Assembly (NCBI GenBank): GCA_020072645.1
Contig: JAIQGK010000012.1
Coordinates: 62,001 to 126,000 of the forward strand
Length of the DNA: 64,000 nucleotides
Source: Terriglobia bacterium
GTDB lineage: Bacteria; Acidobacteriota; Terriglobia; Terriglobales; Acidobacteriaceae
Direction: 5' to 3'
The translations under genes were made by a program, and so were the position numbers. The notes under the pieces are model-generated. The model searched no databases and was not told the origin of the DNA. It saw nothing but the letters and a program-made list of their open reading frames with translations. Positions 16,993 through 23,812 of the stretch are shown here, piece by piece; the first letter of the stretch is position 1; the number at the start of each line of letters is the position of its first letter.

Positions 16993-19248
16993 TTGCGCGC
17001 GATTCGCTGGTATTTTCTGGCCTTTTTTATCTTCGCCACTAGCTTCTGCACCGCTCAATCGAGCGTGGAAGGCGTGGTGAAAACCGCTGCTGGAGCGCCC
17101 ATCAGCTCAGCGCAAGTTTCTCTCACTCACGCCGGCGCTTCCATGCCAGCACAGAAGACGGTTGCTGACGCCAATGGCCGGTTCCATTTTGCGGCAGTGA
17201 ATGCCGGTCAATATGTCGTCAAAACTGAAGCATCGGGATATTTCACCCGCGACTACCAGATGGTTCTGCCGCCGCGCGAAACGGTCTCATTAACGATCGA
17301 ACTGGCTCCCAAGACCACGGTCACTGAAAACGTGGAGGTAACGGCGCAATATCAAGCGATTGATCCGGGCAGGACAGGCAGCTCACAGACATTCAGCCAC
17401 GAACAGCTTGAGCGCCTGATGGACCCAATGGTGGAAAACACCAGCAACCTGGTTGCTAACCTGATGCCCGGCGCAAGCCAGAGCCATGACAACTTTATCA
17501 ACGTGCGCGGCAATGAATTTTCACTGCATGAATTTATTAACGGCGTTTCTTTTCTGGACAACACGCAGCCGCAGTTCAGTCCCGGCGCCAGCCCGCAGAT
17601 CTTTGAGACAGCTGATCTAATGACAGGTGGCTTCACCGCCGAATACGGCAACCGTTTTGGCGGCGTCCTGGATATTACAACTCGCTCCGGCCGCGACATG
17701 CAGGACCATGGGTCAGCAAACTTTCACGGAGCCACGCAAGACAATTACGATATGAACGCCGAATATGGCGGCGCGAAAGGCAAGTTCGGCTATTACGCGT
17801 TCGCAGACGGCTTTACTTCCGGACGTTTTCTTGACCCTCCCAACGCTATTGAGCTGCACGATTTTGGCTCTGCCCTGCGCGGCACCACGCAGCTGGATTG
17901 GGTGAGCGGAAAAAATAATTTCAAGTTGCTTTTGATGGGCAGTGGCGCAAACTTTCAGCAGCCCAATCTGCCGGAAGACCAGGACGTAGGCCGCGATCCA
18001 TCGCGCCATCTCCGCCAGCAGACAGCCATCCTCACCTGGGGACACTCGTTTTCTCCCGATACCGTTCTCTCCAGCTCCATCTATCAGCGCATCGGCTCAG
18101 ACCGCATTCTGCCGACTTCCGATCCCATCACGCCGCTTTCCATTGGATCGCGCAGCACGCTCACCGTGGGAGCAAAAAGTGACGTGGTGCACCTGTGGCA
18201 TGGGCACGTCTTTAAAGCCGGCGTGGACCTGACGCGCCTGCGTGAATTGGAAAGTTTCTTTATTGACGGCCGTGGCGACGCTGAGATTTTCAATCTTGAT
18301 GCCAGCGGAGCTTTCAACTTCCGTGGCGGAGTAAAAGGCGGCCAAGCCGGACTCTACCTGCAAGACCATTTTTCGCCATTCAAAAATCTCACTGTGGATG
18401 CGGGCGCGCGCTATGACTACTTTGACTTGGTTGACACGCACGTGCAGCTAAGCCCTCGCGTGGGCGTGGCTTATCACATCACGCGCACCAAATCAGTGGT
18501 GCACGCTTCTTACAACCGGCTTTTCTCCCCGCCCCCGATTGAATATTCCCTGCTGGCCAGCTTTATCGGCAACAACGCCGCCGATCCCGGCCAGCGCGTA
18601 GGCAACGTGCGTGCTTACACGCAAAACTATTTTGAAGTCGGCATACAGCAGGAGCTTCATCCTCAGGTGTCGCTTGAAGTGGATGCTTACACGCACACCG
18701 GGCACAACAGTTTTGAGAACCATGAAATCAGCATCTCGCGGCTGTTCCTGCCTATTAACTTCAACACGGCGCGTTCCAGCGGCGCGGATGTGATCCTGAA
18801 TGTGCGCAGCCTGGAACGGCTTGGCATAAGCGCTCGGGTGGGATATACGCTTTCTCGCACTTTCTTTTACGGTCCGGTTACCGGCGGCTTTACCGGCGAT
18901 GAGCCTCTTGATCCCGGTGAGCGTATTCAGCCCGCCTTCGATCAGACACATACGGGAACGGCCAATCTCTTCTATCGCAACAGCTGGAGAAGTTCCTGGA
19001 TCGGCACTGCTTTGCGCTACGGTAGCGGGACCATCGTTGAAAACGGACCACGGCTGGACCAGCATCTTACTGCCGACCTTGGCGCTGGATTCAACATGTG
19101 GAAGGCCGAATCCCGCCGCCTTGATCTGGAGCTGGACGCGACGAACCTGACTGACAACCGCTACAAAATATCCAAGGAAAGCGAAGAGATTCCGATTCAG
19201 TTTGCTCCGTCACGCACGCTGGGCGGGAGCCTTAAGTTTCATTTCTGA
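16993..19248 (+). CDS. TonB-dependent receptor with carboxypeptidase-regulatory-like domain
   Basis: An outer-membrane receptor of the large acidobacterial/SusC-like type that should import a ligand using TonB energy. A signal peptide (AIRWYFLAFFIFATSFCTAQ) is followed by an Ig-like CarbopepD_reg domain (about 25-115: VEGVVKTAAGAPISSAQVSL...FHFAAVNAGQYVV). A plug domain (about 130-230, with NVRGNEFSLHEFINGV and GGFTAEYGNRFGGVLDI) and a beta barrel ending in Phe (LGGSLKFHF) complete it. The barrel is shorter than many relatives (751 residues in all). I prefer TTG 16993, with GGAG seven bases before it, to GTG 16981. No SusD-like partner is adjacent, so the ligand is unknown. Confidence 0.9.
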   Translation: MRAIRWYFLAFFIFATSFCTAQSSVEGVVKTAAGAPISSAQVSLTHAGASMPAQKTVADANGRFHFAAVNAGQYVVKTEASGYFTRDYQMVLPPRETVSLTIELAPKTTVTENVEVTAQYQAIDPGRTGSSQTFSHEQLERLMDPMVENTSNLVANLMPGASQSHDNFINVRGNEFSLHEFINGVSFLDNTQPQFSPGASPQIFETADLMTGGFTAEYGNRFGGVLDITTRSGRDMQDHGSANFHGATQDNYDMNAEYGGAKGKFGYYAFADGFTSGRFLDPPNAIELHDFGSALRGTTQLDWVSGKNNFKLLLMGSGANFQQPNLPEDQDVGRDPSRHLRQQTAILTWGHSFSPDTVLSSSIYQRIGSDRILPTSDPITPLSIGSRSTLTVGAKSDVVHLWHGHVFKAGVDLTRLRELESFFIDGRGDAEIFNLDASGAFNFRGGVKGGQAGLYLQDHFSPFKNLTVDAGARYDYFDLVDTHVQLSPRVGVAYHITRTKSVVHASYNRLFSPPPIEYSLLASFIGNNAADPGQRVGNVRAYTQNYFEVGIQQELHPQVSLEVDAYTHTGHNSFENHEISISRLFLPINFNTARSSGADVILNVRSLERLGISARVGYTLSRTFFYGPVTGGFTGDEPLDPGERIQPAFDQTHTGTANLFYRNSWRSSWIGTALRYGSGTIVENGPRLDQHLTADLGAGFNMWKAESRRLDLELDATNLTDNRYKISKESEEIPIQFAPSRTLGGSLKFHF

Positions 19249-19325
19249 GGCTATTCCAACCTATGTGTGAAGACCGCGGCTCACGTAAAATATGGGGTAA
19301 GAGATTTCTTGTTGAGAGCCGGGGA

Positions 19326-20009
19326 ATGAAATTGCGCCTGAATTGGGTCTTGATCGCGGTGTTTATGCTGGCGTCAAGCGTCGCTGTGTTTGCCGTCGAT
19401 GCCTCGGTGCTTAAGCCGCCTCGCGGAGCTACAGTCGCTATCGTGATGTTTGAAGACATGCAATGCCCGGATTGTTCCAAGGCTTACCCTGCGATCTGGG
19501 AAGCCGCCAACGAGCATAAAATCCCGGTGGTGCTACGTGATTTTCCTTTGCCCATGCACAACTGGGCCTTTGATGCCGCGGTGTGGGCCCGATATTTCGA
19601 CCAGAGATCGCCCAGCACGGGAAATGAGTTCCGTAAGTTTATTTATGCCAACCAGATACAGATCACTCGGGACAATCTGCTGCAGTGGGCGCAAAAATTC
19701 GCGGGCGAGAACAAGACCGCCGTCTCCCAGGAGAAGGATCCCGATGGCAAGCTGGCGGATTTGGTGAAAGCAGATTACTTGCTCGGGCAGCGCATTGGCG
19801 TGGAACATACTCCCACAATCTGGGTTGTAAGTAATAGCGGAGCTTCTGGGCCTTTGGTGGAAGAAGTAAAAGTGCGGGAGAAGCTGGGCCAGATGATTGA
19901 AGACATGCTCAGCAAGGCGCAGCCTGTGACGGCAGCCAAAGTAAATTCCCCGGCCAAGGCCGCAGTCCGCAAGAAAAATATTGTCAAAACCCCTAAGAAG
20001 GCAGGATGA
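19326..20009 (+). CDS. Exported thioredoxin-fold protein with CPDC motif, copy 1
   Basis: A DsbA/DsbG-like periplasmic thiol protein. A signal peptide (about 1-22) is followed by VAIVMFEDMQCPDCSKAYPAIWEAA, where CPDC is the active site, and a long helical insertion. A cis-proline loop is seen in RIGVEHTPTIWVV. The C-terminal tail is rich in Lys, Ala and Pro. It probably handles disulfide chemistry or reductant transfer in the periplasm; the direction is unknown. ATG 19326 is chosen because it begins the signal peptide. It overlaps the next gene by ATGA, implying translational coupling. Confidence 0.83.
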   Translation: MKLRLNWVLIAVFMLASSVAVFAVDASVLKPPRGATVAIVMFEDMQCPDCSKAYPAIWEAANEHKIPVVLRDFPLPMHNWAFDAAVWARYFDQRSPSTGNEFRKFIYANQIQITRDNLLQWAQKFAGENKTAVSQEKDPDGKLADLVKADYLLGQRIGVEHTPTIWVVSNSGASGPLVEEVKVREKLGQMIEDMLSKAQPVTAAKVNSPAKAAVRKKNIVKTPKKAG

Positions 20010-20686
20010 CCAGCAAAATGAATATATTGGCAAAGCGTTTTATTCACATCGCCGGAGCGCTTGCTCTTGCGCTTGCTCCAGCCGCCAGCCGCGCTGCAGA
20101 CGGTTCGTCACTCAAGCCGCCGCCGGGCGCGCGCGCGGCCATTGTAATGTTTGAGGACCTGGAATGTCCTGACTGCGCCCGTGCTTATCCGGTGGTTTGG
20201 GAAGCAGCCAAGAAGCACAACATCCCCGTGGTGTTGCATGACTTCCCGCTTCAACAACATCCCTGGTCTTTTGATGCGGCAGTCTATGCCCGCTACTTTG
20301 ACACCAAATCAGAGAAGCTGGGCGACGATTTCCGGGGCTATATTTTCAAGAATCAAACACAAATTGATAAGTCCAACCTGCGCCAATATGTCGAGAAGTT
20401 TGCTAATGACAACAAGGCGCCGATTCCGTTTGTTCTGGATCCTGATGGACAGTTTAAAGCCAAGATCCTGGCCGACCGCAATATGGGCACGCAAATCGGC
20501 CTGCAACACACCCCAACCATCTTTGTCGTGGGCAGCGGCGGCGCTGCGACTCCCGCCGTTGAGGTTGAAGACCGCAGCAAGTTAGACCAGATCATTGAAG
20601 ACACGCTGCAGAAATCACCCGCTGCATCAGCGGCGAAGAAGCCCGCGGCCAAAAAGACAACCGCAAAGAAGGCTGCGAAGAAATAA
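20006..20686 (+). CDS. Exported thioredoxin-fold protein with CPDC motif, copy 2
   Basis: Paralogue of the preceding gene (SSLKPPPGARAAIVMFEDLECPDCARAYP; LQHTPTIFVV). The start ATG at 20006 overlaps the previous stop (ATGA); ATG 20018 is an alternative and would begin the same signal peptide. The C-terminal end (SAAKKPAAKKTTAKKAAKK) is a repetitive Lys/Ala tail like those of histone-H1-like proteins, odd on a periplasmic thioredoxin and possibly a charged surface anchor. Both copies are followed by a strong terminator and by a peroxiredoxin gene on the opposite strand. Confidence 0.83.
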   Translation: MTSKMNILAKRFIHIAGALALALAPAASRAADGSSLKPPPGARAAIVMFEDLECPDCARAYPVVWEAAKKHNIPVVLHDFPLQQHPWSFDAAVYARYFDTKSEKLGDDFRGYIFKNQTQIDKSNLRQYVEKFANDNKAPIPFVLDPDGQFKAKILADRNMGTQIGLQHTPTIFVVGSGGAATPAVEVEDRSKLDQIIEDTLQKSPAASAAKKPAAKKTTAKKAAKK

Positions 20687-20706
20687 CGCCCGTTCGAGAA
20701 ATAGAA

Positions 20707-20735
20707 AACGCCCTCCTTCGCCGAGGGCGTTTTTA
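20707..20735. terminator. Bidirectional terminator between the CPDC gene and the peroxiredoxin
   Basis: The stem AACGCCCTC (20707-20715) pairs with GAGGGCGTT (20723-20731) across a seven-base loop, with a T-run on the right and an A-run on the left. It therefore works in both directions and suits the convergent genes on either side. Confidence 0.85.
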
Positions 20736-20764
20736 TTTTGGTTTCTTTGCGTTGTGCCGCTTCT

Positions 20765-21253
20765 CTATTTGACCTTACCCAATTCAGTCACCAGTTCTTC
20801 GTAATCCGGCTCCTGGCCAAGTTCATAGGTCTTGGAAAATGCGATTTTGCCTTGCTTGTCCACAATGAAGATCGCACGGTCATTGATTCCGGGCAGCGGC
20901 TCGCCCAGGCGCAAAATGCCAAACTGCTGGGCCACACCGGCATGAGGCCAATAGTCGCTCAGAAGGGGATACTCAAGCCAGCCAATCGACTTCTCCTGCC
21001 AGGCGAGGTGGCTGTAAATTGAATCCGGGCTGATGCCCACGACCTGGGCATCATGTTCGGCGAACTTTGGCAAATATTTGCCGTACGCCGACATTTCATT
21101 CGTTCAAGTTGGGCTCCAATCCAACGGGTAAAACGCAAGAACCACGTTCTTTTTGCCGCGCAGATCACTGAGCTTGAATTTGTGTCTTTGTTTTCCCGTG
21201 ACCCCGGGAAGCTCAATCTCCGGGGCCATCTCTCCAACTTTCAAAGCCGCCAT
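20765..21253 (-). CDS. Peroxiredoxin with in-frame TGA at the peroxidatic cysteine: probable selenoprotein
   Basis: AhpE/BCP-type thiol peroxidase that would reduce peroxides. Reading from ATG 21253, codons 1-49 give the family N-terminus ([30 protein letters not shown]). Codon 50 (21106-21104) is TGA, then TNEMSAYGK and the rest of the fold continue in the same frame to TAG at 20765. Family members have Cys at this position (PxCT), so TGA most likely encodes selenocysteine. The 162-residue protein has no cysteine at all, so it would be a one-selenocysteine enzyme. A hairpin of SECIS type follows the TGA. A nonsense mutation or sequencing error is the alternative. Automatic calling would give only a 109-residue fragment from ATG 21094, without the active site. 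No selA, selB or selC lies in this window. Confidence 0.75.
21057..21103 (-). promoter_or_regulatory. Candidate bacterial SECIS hairpin after the TGA codon
   Basis: Two mutually exclusive folds lie just after the TGA. Fold A pairs TGTCG (21093-21089) with CGGCA (21083-21079) around a GCGTA loop whose first base is G and is the 16th base after the TGA. This fits the spacing and loop-G rule for bacterial SECIS elements. Fold B pairs TCGGCG (21091-21086) with CGCCGA (21062-21057) and, inside, GGCAA with TTGCC around an ATAT loop. Fold B is more stable by eye but lacks the loop G. Confidence 0.5.
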
Positions 21254-21461
21254 TCATCCCTCCGGGTAAACTTAACCGGGCTTATACTGCAAGCGCCGGA
21301 AACTGCTTGAGAAACCATTCATTTTATCGTGGTCAAATAATTTAAGACAGGGTAGCTTAAAGAAAACGGCAGAAGCGGCCTCGGCATCGAATAGCGTTGG
21401 CCCCTGTTTTGGAGAAGTTGCAGGACATTGCCGGCGAAAGCGCACGCTTATAGGAGTAAAA

Positions 21462-22388
21462 ATGCTGGGTTTGGGTAATTACAATTACGGGCACTTTTCC
21501 CGGGAACTCTTTCATGATCTTGCCCGCAGCTCATTCTCCGGGCCGGGACCGGGAGTGCAGGCGCCTGACTTCAAGGCCACCACCCTTGATGGCGAAACGG
21601 TCCGCTTAAGCGACTACGCCGGGAAAAAGAACGTTTTGCTGGTTTTTGGCTCGGCTACGTGCCCCATGACCGCCGCTTCCATCGGCCAGATCAATGAGCT
21701 TTATGACCGTTTTCGCGGTGATGAGATTGAATTTCTTTTTGTTTATGTGCGTGAAGCTCATCCCGGCGAAGTAATTCCCGCGCATAAATCCATGCGTGAA
21801 AAGATCGAAGCTGCGCGGCTCCTGCGTGACGAAGAAGACATGCACATGCCCATCATTGTGGACGATCTCCGCGGCACCATCCATCGCAAATACTCCAAGC
21901 TGCCCAACCCGGCATTTCTGATCGATAAATCCGGCCGGGTGGCTTTTCTTTCCCTCTGGTCCAAGCCCGCTGGACTCAGCCAGGCCATCCAGGAACTGCT
22001 GGACGCACAGGAAGAACGCGGCGTGCACCAAGCGGTGGTCAATGGCGGCCAGGACCTGGATATGCCCATGCCTTACAGCTCGCTCTATGCATATCGCGCC
22101 CTGGAGCGCGGCGGAAAAGAATCATTGAATGATTTTCGCCATGCCATGGGATTACCAGCTCGCGTGGCCATGACTGCTTCGCATATCGCGCGGCCCTTGC
22201 TGGATAATCCCGGACGCGTGATGTCCATTGCCGCTCTTGCCGCCGCTGTCCTTGCCGGCGGGCTGTATGCGGGTTTTGAATTGCGCAAGCGGCGGCTGGG
22301 CACGCAGCGAAATCCTTATCGCGCCTATGAACGCGATAAAGTGCAAGATACAGAAACGGGCAATGATTACGGGGCAGTCGGAATTTAG
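21462..22388 (+). CDS. Deiodinase-family redoxin with cysteine at the selenocysteine site
   Basis: A thioredoxin-fold redoxin of the iodothyronine-deiodinase-like family found in bacteria. The core (about 32-185) includes VQAPDFKATTLDGETVRLSDY and LLVFGSATCPMT with Cys67. Animal deiodinases have GSCTU at that point, followed by a YxxEAH motif seen here as VYVREAH. PNPAFLIDKSGRVAFL closes the fold. A C-terminal region of about 110 residues ends in a membrane helix (about 255-275) and basic tail, so the enzyme is probably membrane-tethered with the redox domain cytoplasmic. The true substrate is unknown; thyroid-hormone activity should not be assumed. It is divergent from the TGA-containing peroxiredoxin across 208 bp. 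Confidence 0.8.
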   Translation: MLGLGNYNYGHFSRELFHDLARSSFSGPGPGVQAPDFKATTLDGETVRLSDYAGKKNVLLVFGSATCPMTAASIGQINELYDRFRGDEIEFLFVYVREAHPGEVIPAHKSMREKIEAARLLRDEEDMHMPIIVDDLRGTIHRKYSKLPNPAFLIDKSGRVAFLSLWSKPAGLSQAIQELLDAQEERGVHQAVVNGGQDLDMPMPYSSLYAYRALERGGKESLNDFRHAMGLPARVAMTASHIARPLLDNPGRVMSIAALAAAVLAGGLYAGFELRKRRLGTQRNPYRAYERDKVQDTETGNDYGAVGI

Positions 22389-22409
22389 CTTTGCCGCAAG
22401 AGTCCGGCC

Positions 22410-22469
22410 GCGAATCACAGACGCGAATAAAACCAAGGTTTTGATTCGTGTTCATTTGCGTTCATTCGC
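22410..22469. repeat. Palindromic intergenic element between convergent genes
   Basis: Nested complementarity: GCGAAT (22410-22415) with ATTCGC (22464-22469), CGAAT (22424-22428) with ATTCG (22444-22448), and AAAACC with GGTTTT around a two-base loop. It lies between two convergent genes and has no T-run, so it is more like a dispersed palindrome than an intrinsic terminator. Confidence 0.5.
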
Positions 22470-22476
22470 TAAGTTG

Positions 22477-23589
22477 TTATTTCGGCAGACCATCCGGCAA
22501 ATCTCCCAGCGGTCCATCCAGTTCGCGATACGCTCGCTTCACAAAGACATTGAGGAAGTAATCTTTAAACGCGCCGGCTGTTTCCGAATCTTTGATTCCG
22601 ATTTTGGCTGCTAATTCAGCGTTCTGCTTGTTCAGGGCTTCTGTGGTCTGTTCCACGGTCATGCCGGTGGCCTTGTCGGCTCTTACCTGCTGCATAACTT
22701 CCTGGAAGAGCGCGATGTTGCCGCGAAGAAAGTCCGTGCTTGTTTCGGCATCACCATGACCGGGAATGATTAAGTTGGGCGTGAGCGCCGCAAATTTCTC
22801 CAGAGTCCTGAGCCACTCCGCCGGATAAGTGCCACCAATCGCAAAAGGATATGGGGCCAGCAAAATGTCACCAGTGATCAGAATCTTTTCTTTTGGCAGA
22901 TAGAGATAGGTATCGCCGGTAGTGATGGCCTGTGCATGCAGTAGCTGAATCTCTCGGCCGCCCAGCATGATCGTCATGGAATCGGTGAAAGTCACATTGG
23001 GATAGGTCTTATGCAGGGCAAGCTTTTGCGCCAGAAAGTCGCGATCGACGGCAAGCCGATCTTCTGCCGCTTTGACCCGCTCTGGAGGCGCATTCTTGGC
23101 TTTGGCAGCGGTGATTTGCTTTTCAAACCCATCCAAAAATTGCGGTAGATCAGCTTTCAACCCTTTTTCATTCCATCGCGGTTCGACCGTTAGCATGAGT
23201 TCGCGCGTCTTTTCGTGAGTGATGATTTGCAGTCCGGGAAAGGCCGCCTGATACGTCTGATTGCCGCCCCAGTGGTCCCAGTGCCAGTGCGAATTCACCA
23301 GGTAGCGAACAGGCTTGCTTATAAGCGTGCGGATTTCTGCCAGCACGGTCGCTGCGGTTTGCGGCGTGGCACAGGAATCAAAGACCAGAACGCCTTCGTC
23401 GGAAATGATTGCCACAGAATTTCCGCTCAGGCCGACGTCTGCGTAAGGCGTGGTGGTGAAGAGATAGACACCTTCCGCTACTTTTTGGCTGGAGACCTTG
23501 CCGAAATCCGCGGCCATGCATTTCAGCGGGACGAAATGCACGAACGCCAGCAAAATCACGAATACAAGCGGTGAGCAGATACGGCGCAT
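22477..23589 (-). CDS. Exported metallo-beta-lactamase-fold hydrolase
   Basis: A signal peptide (about 1-27) precedes an MBL fold with the metal-binding motif HWHWDH (in VNSHWHWDHWGGN) and later ligands in GDTYLYL/GDILL and IIPGHGDAE. The 370-residue length exceeds class B beta-lactamases. The insertion of helices (about 135-185) and the C-terminal extension are typical of uncharacterised periplasmic MBL hydrolases rather than antibiotic-resistance enzymes. The substrate is unknown. No close operon partner; the propeller gene upstream on the same strand is 221 bases away. Confidence 0.85.
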   Translation of the reverse strand: MRRICSPLVFVILLAFVHFVPLKCMAADFGKVSSQKVAEGVYLFTTTPYADVGLSGNSVAIISDEGVLVFDSCATPQTAATVLAEIRTLISKPVRYLVNSHWHWDHWGGNQTYQAAFPGLQIITHEKTRELMLTVEPRWNEKGLKADLPQFLDGFEKQITAAKAKNAPPERVKAAEDRLAVDRDFLAQKLALHKTYPNVTFTDSMTIMLGGREIQLLHAQAITTGDTYLYLPKEKILITGDILLAPYPFAIGGTYPAEWLRTLEKFAALTPNLIIPGHGDAETSTDFLRGNIALFQEVMQQVRADKATGMTVEQTTEALNKQNAELAAKIGIKDSETAGAFKDYFLNVFVKRAYRELDGPLGDLPDGLPK

Positions 23590-23770
23590 ACTCCTCCTGA
23601 TGAATGAGTAGTAAGACGCGCTGTGCTTGCTGACGTGAGCGAAATGTGCTTAGTCTGCCCGGCTTTACTGTCCGAACCTGAATGCCACTCCCGCGGGAGC
23701 GCGGAAGTTGTTTTGCCTGCGACCCAGAATTTCCGTCCTGCTTTTACTGTAAATCGGATGGGAAATGAGG

Positions 23771-23812
23771 CGAGGGCGGTGCCGTGCGACGGCACCGCCC
23801 TCGATTTTTTTT
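23771..23812 (+). terminator. Long perfect hairpin with T-run at the end of the propeller gene
   Basis: A perfect 15-pair stem (CGAGGGCGGTGCCGT at 23771-23785 with its complement at 23789-23803) around GCG is followed by A and eight T on the plus strand. The nearest gene end is the minus-strand propeller, for which the U-run would lie on the wrong side. It may block antisense transcription, or act on the minus transcript as a plain hairpin. Confidence 0.55.

Noticed and set aside
20765-21094. The 109-residue open frame starting at ATG 21094 as a complete gene
   Set aside because: It lacks the active site and the first 53 residues of the peroxiredoxin, and the missing part reads in the same frame directly upstream across one TGA.
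20765-21253. The peroxiredoxin as an ordinary pseudogene
   Set aside because: A single TGA exactly at the catalytic codon, intact flanking sequence and a SECIS-type hairpin make selenocysteine more likely. It stays the main alternative until selenocysteine genes are found in the genome.
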